Source: Achromobacter xylosoxidans A8
GTDB lineage: Bacteria; Pseudomonadota; Gammaproteobacteria; Burkholderiales; Burkholderiaceae_B
NCBI RefSeq assembly: GCF_000165835.1
Contig: NC_014640.1
Span: 6,324,001-6,388,000 of the forward strand
Direction of reading: 5' to 3'
DNA: 64,000 bases
Part shown: positions 53,484 through 62,112 of the stretch, one piece after another
Position numbering within the stretch: position 1 is the stretch's first letter
How the letters are laid out: every line of letters starts with the position of its first letter
Program-made: the position numbers and the translations under genes
Notes under the pieces: generated by a model
Told to the model about the DNA's origin: nothing
Databases searched by the model: none
What the model saw: the letters and a program-made list of their open reading frames with translations, nothing else

Positions 53484-54230
53484 TTAGACCGGCGCCGGCC
53501 GTTCCGCCTGGAACAGGCGCAGGCGATCCGCGGCATTACGCAAATGCCGGTCGGCGGCGCGCCCGGCGGCATCCGGGTCGCCCGCGTCTATGGCCGCAAA
53601 GATCGCCTGATGCTCGCTCTGCACCGCAGCCATGCGTTCCGCATACATGCGCGCCGTATTGTTGCGCGCGCTGCGGATGACCCGGCGCACATTGGCTTCC
53701 AGGTAATCGTTCAAGGCCACCAGATGCGGGTTGTGGGTGGCCTGCACGATGGCATGGTGGAACTGGTAGTCCTCTTCGTCGCCGAGCTTGTCGTTGAGCA
53801 GCGCATATTCCATGCCCACCAGCGCCTGACGCATCTTCTTCAGGTCGGCGTCGGTGCGGCGCTGCGCGGCGTAGCGCGCGGCAGTGACTTCAATGGACAG
53901 CATCAGCTCCAGGATGTGTTCCAGCTCCTGGTTGTCGCCCGGCGTGGGCGCGGCGATGCGGAAGGCGTTCTTCTGGAAGTTCGGGTCGACGAACACCCCG
54001 CTGCCTTGCTGCGACGTGATCAGGCCTTCGGACTTCAGGCGCGCCAGCGCTTCGCGCACGACGGCGCGGCTGACCGAATAGGTTTCGGTCAGCTGCTTTT
54101 CCGTGGGCAGGCGATCGCCGGGCGCGAGCACGCCCTGGCGTATCTGCTCCGCCAGCGCATCGCCCAGCGCCGCCGAAAGCGAACTCTTGGGCGCGGCGCG
54201 CGGCGGATCCTGTTCTTGGTTGGGCTGCAT
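53484..54230 (-). CDS. GntR/FadR-family (FCD) transcriptional regulator
   Basis: 248 residues. The N-terminal winged helix-turn-helix is typical of GntR (GDRLPTEKQLTETYSVSRAVVREALARLKSEGLI at about 40-75), followed by an all-helical FCD ligand-binding domain from residue 105. FCD regulators usually respond to an organic or sugar acid and act as repressors. It is the second minus-strand gene, 107 bp after the SDR, and faces the shikimate-dehydrogenase-like operon across a divergent promoter that contains matching half-sites (55199-55225). Confidence 0.9.
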   Translation of the reverse strand: MQPNQEQDPPRAAPKSSLSAALGDALAEQIRQGVLAPGDRLPTEKQLTETYSVSRAVVREALARLKSEGLITSQQGSGVFVDPNFQKNAFRIAAPTPGDNQELEHILELMLSIEVTAARYAAQRRTDADLKKMRQALVGMEYALLNDKLGDEEDYQFHHAIVQATHNPHLVALNDYLEANVRRVIRSARNNTARMYAERMAAVQSEHQAIFAAIDAGDPDAAGRAADRHLRNAADRLRLFQAERPAPV

Positions 54231-54337
54231 GGTCGAATGGTGGAAACTTGCGGGCGGCGCTCAAGCGCGCCGCCTCTTGTTTATGGGAATGCCTGGCAGG
54301 CCGGCCACGGCATGGACGGCCGCGCCATCCTGGGACT

Positions 54338-55075
54338 TTACGCGATATAGATGCCGCCGTTGACCTGCATGACCTCGCCCGTGACGAAGCCGGCCAGCGG
54401 CGAGCACAGGAAAGCGATGGAACCCGCGATTTCCTCGGCCGTGCCGTAGCGGCGCAGCGGCGTGCTTTCGAGCAACTGCGCGCCCTTCTGCCCGATCAGG
54501 TCCTGGGTCATGGAGGTGGCGATGATGCCCGGCGCCACCGCGTTCACGCGGATCTGCGGCGCCAGTTCCAGGGCCAGGCTGCGCGTGAAGCTCTGCACCG
54601 CGCCCTTGGAGGCCGAGTAGGCCGCATGCGCATAGCTGCCGCGCTGGGCCGCCAACGAGGTCAGCAGCACGATGGAGCCGTCATGGCGCAAGTGACGCTG
54701 GGCGGCGCGGCACACATAGAAGGTGCCGTCCAGGTTCACGCGCATCAGCGTGCGCCAGGCCTCGTCGCTGGTGTCCTTGACCAGTTGCTCCGGGTAGATG
54801 CCGGCGCAGTGCACCAGGTGATCCAGCCCGCCGAAATGCTTGGCGGCAGCTTCAAACACACGTTCGCAATCGGCAGACGCCGACACGTCCAGCGCACGCG
54901 TGTAGACGCGCTGGCCACTGGGGTCCAGTTCGGCCGCGACCTCTTCCAGGCGCGCATTGTCGATGTCGGTCAGCACCAGCCGGGCGCCATGCGCCGCCAT
55001 CAGCCGCGCCGTCGCCAGACCGATGCCATTGCCTGCGCCGGTGATGGCGGCAACCTTTCCTTCGAACGAAATCAT
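54338..55075 (-). CDS. SDR-family oxidoreductase (FabG-like)
   Basis: 245 residues with the classical SDR fold. TGAGNGIGLATARLMA near residue 12 binds NAD(P); the catalytic Ser/Tyr/Lys set is in LTSLAAQRGSYAHAAYSASKGAV near 135-155. It oxidises or reduces an alcohol/ketone in the pathway of the divergent operon, probably sugar-acid or polyol derived. The start has AGGAGA. It is divergent from the shikimate-dehydrogenase-like gene, sharing its promoter region, and precedes the FCD regulator on the same strand. Confidence 0.9.
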   Translation of the reverse strand: MISFEGKVAAITGAGNGIGLATARLMAAHGARLVLTDIDNARLEEVAAELDPSGQRVYTRALDVSASADCERVFEAAAKHFGGLDHLVHCAGIYPEQLVKDTSDEAWRTLMRVNLDGTFYVCRAAQRHLRHDGSIVLLTSLAAQRGSYAHAAYSASKGAVQSFTRSLALELAPQIRVNAVAPGIIATSMTQDLIGQKGAQLLESTPLRRYGTAEEIAGSIAFLCSPLAGFVTGEVMQVNGGIYIA

Positions 55076-55160
55076 TCTGTCTCCTGAAGCGCTCTCGTAT
55101 GCGGGCTGAACGCCTTTCCGGCGGCCGCTGGAGTTCCGATTGAACTCCCGAAACGGCCGC

Positions 55161-55190
55161 TTGACACGGGAAAAACGCTTGCCCTATGAT
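55161..55190 (+). promoter_or_regulatory. strong sigma-70 promoter of the aroE-like operon
   Basis: A consensus -35 TTGACA (55161-55166), an 18-nt spacer and a near-consensus -10 TATGAT (55185-55190). Transcription would begin near 55197, inside the operator region, and run 119 nt before the GTG start of the dehydrogenase gene. Confidence 0.75.
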
Positions 55191-55196
55191 TTATCG

Positions 55197-55226
55197 GACA
55201 ACTTAATAAAGTTGCCTGACAACTTA
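55197..55226. promoter_or_regulatory. operator of the GntR/FCD regulator
   Basis: Three hexamer half-sites lie in a row: CAACTT (55199-55204), AAGTTG (55209-55214) and CAACTT (55220-55225). They make two overlapping dyads, the second (55209-55225) spanning a 5-nt CCTGA centre as in FCD operators; GACAACTTA is also repeated directly, 21 bp apart (55197 and 55218). Overlap with the likely transcription start suggests repression by the nearby FCD protein. Confidence 0.6.
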
Positions 55227-55315
55227 TTCCGAAAGCGTAAAGCAACTGACGCTTTCAGGCAAGAGAGTCGGCAACGACACGGCGGCAAGCCGCCGCCCAG
55301 GCAGGGGACAATCAG

Positions 55316-56134
55316 GTGGAAATCACCGGCAGCACTACCGTTTTCGCGATAGCGGCGGACCCGATCGCGCACGTCAAGACGCCCCAGCGGCTCAATGCCC
55401 TGTTGCGCGAGCGCGGCGTGGACGCGGTCATGGTGCCGTTCCACGTGGCTCCCGACGCCCTGCCCGGCCTGTTCGCCGGTATCCGCGGCCTGGCCAACCT
55501 GGGCGGCATCGTGGTGACGGTGCCCCACAAGGAGAACGCCGCCGCCCTGTGCGACGCGCTGACGCCGTCCGCCCAATTGAGCGGCGCGGTCAACGCGGTG
55601 CGCCTGCGCGACGGCGTGCTCACCGGCGGCAACTTCGACGGGCTGGGCTTCGTTGCCGGCCTGCGCAGCCAGGGCCACGATCCGGCCGGCCGCCATGTCT
55701 ACCTGGCCGGCCTGGGCGGCGCGGGCAAGGCCATCGCCTGCGCCATCGCCGACGCCTGTCCCGCCAGCCTGCGCCTGTACAACCGCAGCGCCGACAAGGC
55801 GGTCTCCTTTGCCGCCCATCTCGCCCGCCAATACCCCGGTCTGGCCATCAGCGTGGCCAGTGCCGCGCCCGAAGCCTGCGACATCGCCATCAACGCGACC
55901 TCGCTGGGCCTGCATGACACCGATCCCCTGCCCTTCCAGCTGGACGCGCTTGCCGCCGGCACTGTCGTCGCCGACGCCGTGATGAGCCGCGTCGACACGC
56001 CCCTGCTGCGCGCCGCCGCCGCGCGCGGCTGCCGCACGCATCCAGGCCTGTACATGCTGGAAGGACAGATCGCCGAAATTGCCCGCTTCCTGGGCATAGA
56101 AGAGGCGCGCCTGTCCGCCAGCGCGCGTGCTTGA
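55316..56134 (+). CDS. shikimate-dehydrogenase-family oxidoreductase (AroE-like)
   Basis: 272 residues with the AroE fold: the catalytic Lys in VTVPHKENAAALCD near residue 72 and the conserved Asp in GGNFDGLGF near 107, then a nucleotide-binding GLGGAGKAIACA near 137. In the substrate-binding loop the usual Ser-X-Ser is replaced by HVKTPQ near residue 20, so shikimate may not be the substrate; AroE-like paralogues act on quinate or other hydroaromatics. The GTG start has AGGGGA upstream. It is the first gene of the second Liv-type operon. Confidence 0.87.
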   Translation: MEITGSTTVFAIAADPIAHVKTPQRLNALLRERGVDAVMVPFHVAPDALPGLFAGIRGLANLGGIVVTVPHKENAAALCDALTPSAQLSGAVNAVRLRDGVLTGGNFDGLGFVAGLRSQGHDPAGRHVYLAGLGGAGKAIACAIADACPASLRLYNRSADKAVSFAAHLARQYPGLAISVASAAPEACDIAINATSLGLHDTDPLPFQLDALAAGTVVADAVMSRVDTPLLRAAAARGCRTHPGLYMLEGQIAEIARFLGIEEARLSASARA

Positions 56135-56176
56135 TCCACAAATTCACCACACTCCCGTCCCACGGAGGAGACACGC

Positions 56177-57412
56177 ATGAAATTGGCTTTCACCACCGGC
56201 CTGCTGTGCCTGGCCGGCATCGCCGCATCGGCCCAGGCCGCACCCGTCAAGATCGGCCTGATCGAAACGCTGTCCGGTCCGCAGGCTTCGACCGGCCTGA
56301 TGTTCCGCGCCGCAGTCAAATATGAACTGGACCGCATCAATGCCGCCGGCGGCTGGAACGGCCAGCCGCTGGAGCTGGTCGAGTTCGACAACCAGGGCGG
56401 CCCGGTGGGCGCGTCCGACCGCTTCCGCGCGGCAGCGGCCGAAGGCGTGCAGATCCTGGTGCAAGGTTCGTCGTCGGCCATTTCCGGCCAGTTGACCGAG
56501 GACGTGCGCAAGCACAACCTGCGCAACCCCGGCAAGGAGGTCGTGTTCCTGAACGTGGGCGGAGAAGCGCTGGAACTGACCGGCCAGAAGTGCCACTTCT
56601 ATCATTTCCGCTTCACCACCAATGCCGACCTGCGCGTGAAGGCGCTAGCTTCCGTCATGTCGGCCGACGGCACGCTGGGCAAGCGCGTGTATGCCATCAA
56701 CCAGAACTACTCCTGGGGCCAGGACATGGAAGGCGCGACCGAGCGCTTCGCCCAGCAGTACGGCTATGAAGTGGTCGGCAAGACGCTGCACGAAGTCAAC
56801 AAGATCCAGGACTTCGCGCCGTACGTCGCGCGCATCCGCTCGTCCAACCCTGACACCGTCATCACCGGCAACTGGTCCAACGACCTGCTGCTGTTGATGA
56901 AGGCCACGCAGGCCGCAGGCCTGAAGGTCCGCTTCGCCACCGTGTTCCTGGACCAGGTGGGCAACCTGGCCAACGCCGGCGAGGTCGCGCTGGGCCACTA
57001 CATCGCCCACCCCTACAACATCGAAGCCGCAGGCGAGGAAGGCGCCAAGTTCGCCGAGGACTACAAGGCCAAGACCGGCCACTACCCCAGCTACACCGAG
57101 CCGCAGACCGTGATCGGCATCCGCTTCCTGGGCGAGGCGCTCAAGCAGGTGAAGCCGCAAGACGGCAAGCTGTCCGTGCCGCAACTGGCCGGCGCGCTGG
57201 AGAAGGTCACCTACACCTCGTCGCTGGGCACCTACACGATGCGCGCCGAAGACCACCAGGTGCAGCTGCCCATGGTGGTGTCCAAGGTCGGCAAGAACGC
57301 CAAGTACAAGGCCGACGGCACCGACATGGGCTTCGAGCCGGTCAAGGTGCTGGCCGCGGCCGAGGTGTCGGCGCCGGCGCAGGCAACCTGCAAGATGCAG
57401 CGGCCGAACTGA
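56177..57412 (+). CDS. ABC transporter substrate-binding protein (Liv type)
   Basis: 411 residues: a 22-residue signal peptide ending near AASAQA, then a type 1 periplasmic fold with IGLIETLSGPQASTGLMF near 28 and the ligand-binding core of the leucine-binding group. It serves the LivH/M/G/F subunits downstream. The ligand is probably the acid or polyol handled by the flanking dehydrogenases. The start has GGAGGAG, 42 bp after the aroE-like gene. A hairpin just after its stop may favour expression over the permeases. Confidence 0.9.
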   Translation: MKLAFTTGLLCLAGIAASAQAAPVKIGLIETLSGPQASTGLMFRAAVKYELDRINAAGGWNGQPLELVEFDNQGGPVGASDRFRAAAAEGVQILVQGSSSAISGQLTEDVRKHNLRNPGKEVVFLNVGGEALELTGQKCHFYHFRFTTNADLRVKALASVMSADGTLGKRVYAINQNYSWGQDMEGATERFAQQYGYEVVGKTLHEVNKIQDFAPYVARIRSSNPDTVITGNWSNDLLLLMKATQAAGLKVRFATVFLDQVGNLANAGEVALGHYIAHPYNIEAAGEEGAKFAEDYKAKTGHYPSYTEPQTVIGIRFLGEALKQVKPQDGKLSVPQLAGALEKVTYTSSLGTYTMRAEDHQVQLPMVVSKVGKNAKYKADGTDMGFEPVKVLAAAEVSAPAQATCKMQRPN

Positions 57413-57422
57413 TGGGCCGCAA

Positions 57423-57463
57423 GCGCGTCCGACGCCAGCTTGCGCATGGCGCTCCGGACGCGC
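57423..57463 (+). other. hairpin after the substrate-binding-protein gene
   Basis: The outer stem GCGCGTCCG (57423-57431) pairs exactly with CGGACGCGC (57455-57463); an inner stem CGCCA (57433-57437) pairs with TGGCG (57447-57451). It starts 10 nt beyond the stop and has no T-run. It mirrors the hairpin at 27512-27540 in the other Liv operon and probably protects the upstream message. Confidence 0.55.
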
Positions 57464-57582
57464 TTCCTCATCAGCCTTCGTCGCAGATCAATAAGCGCAC
57501 CCCCGGCGCGGGCCGGAAAAACCTCGGTGCGCACTCGCTCGCAAGACGTCCGTCGTCTTAGCGCAAGAATCCTGGAGCGGAC

Positions 57583-58524
57583 ATGGAATACTTTACCGTC
57601 TCGCTGTTGAACGGCGTGATTTACGGCCTGCTGCTATTCATGGTGTCGGCAGGCCTGACACTGATTTTCGGCATGATGGGCGTGCTCAACTTCGCGCACG
57701 CCTCGTTCTACATGATAGGCGCGTATGCCGCCTACACCCTGACGCCCGCCACCGGCTTCTGGGCCGCGCTGGTCCTGGCCACCGTCATCGCCGGCGTGCT
57801 CGGCATGGGCGTGGAGCGCTACTTCCTGCGCCGCGTCCACAAGTTCGGCCACGCGCAGGAACTGCTGGTGACCTTTGGCCTGGCCTTCATCGTGGCCGAG
57901 CTGATCAAGCTGTTCTACGGCGACTTTCCGGTCGACTACCGCGTGCCGCAGTTCCTCAATTTCGCGGCCTTCCGCGTGTTCGACGCGGACTATCCGTTCT
58001 ACCGCCTGCTGATGGGCGGCGTGTCGCTGGCGATGTTCGCCGTGATCTATCTGCTGCTGTCGCGCACCCGCGTGGGCATCGTGGTGCGCTCGGCCATCTA
58101 CCGTCCGCGCATGGCTGAAGCGCTGGGCCATAACGTGCCGCTGGTATTCATGAGCGTGTTCGGCGTGGGCGCAGCCATGGCCGGCCTGGCCGGCGCGGTG
58201 GCCGGCGCCTTCTACACCACCAATCCGAACATGGCGCTGGAATTGGGCGTGCTGGTGTTCGTGGTGGTGGTAGTGGGCGGCCTGGGCTCGCTCGAAGGCG
58301 CGATGATCGCCTCGCTGCTGATCGGCCTGATCAGTTCCTTCTCGGTGGGCATCGACGCCAGCCTGGCGTCCTTGTTCGGTCTGTTCGGAGCCGGCGAATG
58401 GGCCGAGAGCGTGGGCGGCCTGATGACCGTCAAGGTCTCGAGCCTGGCGGCCACCCTGCCCTTCCTGCTGATGCTGGTGGTGTTGCTGGTCAAGCCCTCG
58501 GGCCTGAAGGGAGAGCAGGCATGA
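57583..58524 (+). CDS. Liv-type ABC transporter permease (LivH-like)
   Basis: 313 residues with about eight membrane helices. MEYFTVSLLNGVIYGLLLF at the start, FGMMGVLNFAHASFYM near residue 30 and VVVGGLGSLEGAMIASLLIG near 230 identify the LivH branch. It forms the channel with LivM2. The start follows GGAG. It is followed by an ATGA overlap with the next gene. Confidence 0.92.
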   Translation: MEYFTVSLLNGVIYGLLLFMVSAGLTLIFGMMGVLNFAHASFYMIGAYAAYTLTPATGFWAALVLATVIAGVLGMGVERYFLRRVHKFGHAQELLVTFGLAFIVAELIKLFYGDFPVDYRVPQFLNFAAFRVFDADYPFYRLLMGGVSLAMFAVIYLLLSRTRVGIVVRSAIYRPRMAEALGHNVPLVFMSVFGVGAAMAGLAGAVAGAFYTTNPNMALELGVLVFVVVVVGGLGSLEGAMIASLLIGLISSFSVGIDASLASLFGLFGAGEWAESVGGLMTVKVSSLAATLPFLLMLVVLLVKPSGLKGEQA

Positions 58525-59789
58525 GCCAGACCCGCCGCGCTTCCACAATCTTCCTCCTGGCCTTGTGCGTGGCCGCGCTCTGCGCGCTGCCCTGGCTGCT
58601 GCCCCCGGGCCAACTGGTGGCGGCGGTGCAGATGCTGATCGCCGCGCTGTTCGCCTGCGCCTTCAATCTGCTGGCCGGCCAGGGCGGCATGCTGTCCTTC
58701 GGCCACGCCGCCTACTTCGGCGTGGGCACCTTCGCCACCATCCACGCCATGAACGCGCTGGGCGGTGCGGGACTCCTGCCCACGCCCTTGATGCCGTTGG
58801 CTGGAGGCGTGGCGGGCCTGCTGTTCGGCCTGGTAGCGGGCTGGTTCGCCACCATGCGCGCCGGCGTGTACTTCGCCATGATCACGCTGGCGCTGGCGGA
58901 ACTGCTGCACGCGTTGGCGCCGCACCTCAAGGGCGTGTTCGGCGGCGAGGCGGGCGTATCCGCCATGCGCATGCCGGCCTGGGGCTTTACTTTCGGTTCG
59001 GACATCGAGGTCTATTTCCTGGTGCTGGCCTGGGTGCTGGTGTCGCTGGCGGCGCTGTATGGCCTGACGCGCACGCCGCTGGGCCGCTTGACGCTGGGCC
59101 TGCGTGAAAACGCCAACCGCCTGCGCTATCTGGGCTATCGCCCGCATACGCTGAAGACGCTGGTGTTCGCGCTGTCGGCCATGTTCGCCGGCATTGCCGG
59201 GGGCTTGCAGGCGCTGAACATCGAGGCCGGCAACTATGTGCTGTTCGACGTCAAGCTGTCCACCGACGCGGTGCTGTTCGCCTACATCGGCGGCGTCAAC
59301 GCCTTCCTCGGTCCGGTGCTGGGCGCCTCCATCCTGACCTTCCTGTCGCAGACGCTGGCCGATATCACCCGCTCCTGGCTGCTGTACCAGGGCATCCTGT
59401 TCGTGCTGGTGATGCTGTTCGTGCCGGACGGCCTGGTCGGCCTGGTGCAGGGCGCCACCCGCTCGCTGCGCGAGCGCGGCCTGGGCAACTGGCTGCCGCG
59501 CGCGGCGGTCTCGGTGGCGGGCGGCCTGCTGCTGACTTGCGCCACGGTTTTCACGGTGGAACTGCTGCAACGCATGTTCGCCCGCGACTACCGCTCGCTG
59601 TTGGCAATGAACCCCGAGGCCGGCTGGCCCGACATTCCGCTGTTCGGCCACGACTGGGCGCCGCTGGCGCCATCGACCTGGCTGATTCCGCTGGCGCTGT
59701 TCGCCGTGGGCCTGGCCGCCTGCCGCTGGGCGCTGGCCCTGTGGCGCGACGACGAACAAGCCGCTCCCGCGCTGGAGGCCGCACAATGA
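58521..59789 (+). CDS. Liv-type ABC transporter permease (LivM-like) with C-terminal extension
   Basis: 422 residues; the common LivM length is about 320-330. The core has LLAGQGGMLSFGHAAYFGVG near residue 52 and GGVNAFLGPVLGASILTFL near 265. From about 325 an extra segment of roughly 90 residues carries two hydrophobic stretches (VAGGLLLTCATVFTVELLQ and STWLIPLALFAVGLAACRW) not found in the shorter copy at 28494. The ATG overlaps the upstream stop (ATGA), and the stop overlaps the next start the same way. Confidence 0.9.
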   Translation: MSQTRRASTIFLLALCVAALCALPWLLPPGQLVAAVQMLIAALFACAFNLLAGQGGMLSFGHAAYFGVGTFATIHAMNALGGAGLLPTPLMPLAGGVAGLLFGLVAGWFATMRAGVYFAMITLALAELLHALAPHLKGVFGGEAGVSAMRMPAWGFTFGSDIEVYFLVLAWVLVSLAALYGLTRTPLGRLTLGLRENANRLRYLGYRPHTLKTLVFALSAMFAGIAGGLQALNIEAGNYVLFDVKLSTDAVLFAYIGGVNAFLGPVLGASILTFLSQTLADITRSWLLYQGILFVLVMLFVPDGLVGLVQGATRSLRERGLGNWLPRAAVSVAGGLLLTCATVFTVELLQRMFARDYRSLLAMNPEAGWPDIPLFGHDWAPLAPSTWLIPLALFAVGLAACRWALALWRDDEQAAPALEAAQ

Positions 59790-60538
59790 GCCACGAGATC
59801 CTGACCCTGACCGACGTGCGCAAGTCCTTTGGCGACGCACAGATCATCCGCGGCGTGAACCTGAAGATCGAGGCCGGCGAGCGCCATGCCGTCATCGGCC
59901 CGAACGGCGCCGGCAAGTCCACCCTGTTCCACCTGATGTCGGGCTCGTTCGCGCCAACGTCGGGCGACATCAGCCTGCGCGCGCGCTCCATCGGCGGCCT
60001 GCCGCCGGAACGCATCAACCGCCTGGGACTGGCGCGCTCGTTCCAGATCACCAACGTGTTCCCGCGCCTGTCGGTGCGCGAGAACCTGCGGCTGGCGGTG
60101 CTGCGCATGCATGGGCTGGTCTACAACTTCTGGCGTCCCATCGCCCGCAACCGCGCCGTCAACGAAGACGTGGACCGCCTGCTGGAAAAAGTGCGCCTGA
60201 CCGCCAAGCAGGACACCGCCGCCGGCGACCTGAACTATTCGGAGCAACGCTCGCTGGAAATCGGCATGACGCTGGCCTCGCGCCCCAAGGTCATCCTGCT
60301 GGACGAGCCCATGGCGGGCATGTCCCAGCACGAGGTGGACTACACGGTCGAACTCATCAAGGACGTGACCCGCGATTGCACGCTGCTGATCGTGGAGCAT
60401 GACATGCAGGTGGTGTTCTCGCTGGCCGACCGCATCAGCGTGCTGGTCTACGGCGAAATCCTCGCCACCGGCACGCCGGCCGACATCCGCGGCGACGCCC
60501 GCGTGCGCGAAGCCTACCTGGGAGATGAAACGGTATGA
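59786..60538 (+). CDS. Liv-type ABC transporter ATP-binding protein (LivG-like)
   Basis: 250 residues with Walker A GPNGAGKST near residue 38, Walker B VILLDEPMAGMSQHEV near 170 and a divergent signature (LNYSEQRSLEIGMTLA near 150, with Tyr-Ser-Glu in place of Ser-Gly-Gly). The C-terminal YLGDE end is typical of LivG. ATGA overlaps at both ends show it is translated as part of the permease operon. Confidence 0.92.
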   Translation: MSHEILTLTDVRKSFGDAQIIRGVNLKIEAGERHAVIGPNGAGKSTLFHLMSGSFAPTSGDISLRARSIGGLPPERINRLGLARSFQITNVFPRLSVRENLRLAVLRMHGLVYNFWRPIARNRAVNEDVDRLLEKVRLTAKQDTAAGDLNYSEQRSLEIGMTLASRPKVILLDEPMAGMSQHEVDYTVELIKDVTRDCTLLIVEHDMQVVFSLADRISVLVYGEILATGTPADIRGDARVREAYLGDETV

Positions 60539-61254
60539 CGACGCAATCCCCCTTGCTGAGCCTGCAAGGCGTGCACGCCCACTACGGCAAGAGCCACATC
60601 CTGCACGGCATCGACCTGACCGTGGGCCGCGGCGAAGTCGTGAGCCTGCTGGGCCGCAACGGCGCCGGCCGCTCCACCACCATGAAGAGCATCATGGGCC
60701 TGGTGGACGTGACCGGCGGCAGCATCGCCATCGAAGGCCGCGACATCACCAACAAGCGCCCCTTCGAGATCGCCCGCGCCGGGCTGGGCTTCGTGCCGGA
60801 AGAACGCGAGGTGTTCGCCAACCTGACCGTGGACGAAAACCTGCGCATGGGCGAGCAGCCCAAGCGCGAGGACGCGCCCTACTGGTCGACCGGGCAGATG
60901 TTCGACTACTTCCCGCGCCTGAAAGAACGCCGCGGCACCAAGGCCGGCAACCTGTCCGGCGGCGAACAGCAGATGCTGACCATGTGCCGTTCGCTCTTGG
61001 GCAATCCCAAGGTCATGCTGATCGACGAGCCCACCGAAGGGCTGGCGCCGAAGATCGTGGAAGTGATCGCCGACGTGATCCGCGACATCCACAAGCGCGG
61101 CGTGTCCGTGGTGCTGGTGGAACAGAAGCTGACCATCGCGCTGAAGGTCTCCACCCGCGTCAGCGTGATGGGCCACGGCCGCATCGTTTTCGAAGGACCT
61201 CCCGCGCAGCTGCATGAGCGCCAGGACGTGGTCCAGGAATGGCTGGCGGTCTGA
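60535..61254 (+). CDS. Liv-type ABC transporter ATP-binding protein (LivF-like), variant Walker A
   Basis: 239 residues. The Walker A motif reads GRNGAGRST near residue 40: the usual Lys is Arg, confirmed by codon CGC. The signature LSGGEQQMLTMCRSL near 140, Walker B VMLIDEPTEGLAP near 160 and the switch His region are normal. Some LivF proteins carry this variant, so it may still work, with LivG2 supplying the standard site. The ATG overlaps the LivG2 stop (ATGA). Confidence 0.92.
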   Translation: MTTQSPLLSLQGVHAHYGKSHILHGIDLTVGRGEVVSLLGRNGAGRSTTMKSIMGLVDVTGGSIAIEGRDITNKRPFEIARAGLGFVPEEREVFANLTVDENLRMGEQPKREDAPYWSTGQMFDYFPRLKERRGTKAGNLSGGEQQMLTMCRSLLGNPKVMLIDEPTEGLAPKIVEVIADVIRDIHKRGVSVVLVEQKLTIALKVSTRVSVMGHGRIVFEGPPAQLHERQDVVQEWLAV

Positions 61255-61288
61255 GCGCCGGCAAATACATCGCTAAGAGGCAAACATC

Positions 61289-62077
61289 TTGGACCAAACT
61301 CCCGAAGTCATCCATCCCGACCTGCGCGGCCAGAGCGTCGTCATCACCGGCGGCGCCAAGGGCATAGGCCTGGCCACGGCGCAAGCCTTCGTGCGCCAGG
61401 GCGCGCGCGTGGCGCTGCTGGACATGGACGCCGCGGCGCTGGATGAAGCCGTCGCCGGCCTGGCCGCGCTGGGCGGCGAGGCGCTGGCCGTGCAAGCCTC
61501 GGTCACCGATGCTGACGCCGTCGAGCAGGCTTTCGCACAGATCGAACAGGCCTGGGGCCGCATCGACGTGCTGGTCAATAACGCGGGCGTCTCGGCCAAC
61601 AAGCCCACGCTGGAAGTCACCGTGGACGAATGGCGCCGCGCCGTGGACATCAACCTGACCGGCGTGTTCCTGTGCGCCCAGGCCGCCGGCCGCCGCATGG
61701 TGCCCGCCGGCGTCGGCACCATCATCAACCTGGCCTCGATGTACGGCGTGGTGGCGGCGCCCGACCGCGCCGCCTACTGCGCCACCAAGGGCGCGGTGGT
61801 GCTGTTGACCGAGACCCTGGCCGTGGAATGGGGCCCCATGGGCGTACGCGTCAACGCGTTGGCGCCGGGCTACGTGGAAACGGACCTGGTGCGCGACCTG
61901 GCCGCCCGCGGCCGCCTGGACCCCGAACGCCTCAAGCAGCGCACGCCGCTGCGGCGCCTGGCGCAACCGGCCGAAATGGCCGACCTGGCGGTGTTCCTGG
62001 CCTCGCGCCAGGCCGGCTACATCAACGGACACACCCTGGTGGCCGACGGCGGCTGGAGCCGCTACAGCTACCTCTAA
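61289..62077 (+). CDS. SDR-family oxidoreductase
   Basis: 262 residues of the classical SDR fold: TGGAKGIGLATAQAF near residue 21 for NAD(P), VNNAGVS near 97, and the catalytic Ser and YxxxK in LASMYGVVAAPDRAAYCATKGAV near 148-170. The TTG start at 61289 is inferred because no ATG or GTG lies near the family start, and AAGAGG stands 8 nt upstream. Probably oxidises a polyol or hydroxy acid before the 2-oxo-acid dehydrogenase encoded next. Confidence 0.85.
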   Translation: MDQTPEVIHPDLRGQSVVITGGAKGIGLATAQAFVRQGARVALLDMDAAALDEAVAGLAALGGEALAVQASVTDADAVEQAFAQIEQAWGRIDVLVNNAGVSANKPTLEVTVDEWRRAVDINLTGVFLCAQAAGRRMVPAGVGTIINLASMYGVVAAPDRAAYCATKGAVVLLTETLAVEWGPMGVRVNALAPGYVETDLVRDLAARGRLDPERLKQRTPLRRLAQPAEMADLAVFLASRQAGYINGHTLVADGGWSRYSYL

Positions 62078-62112
62078 TCGCAAGACACATACACATCTCT
62101 GGAGATTCATTC

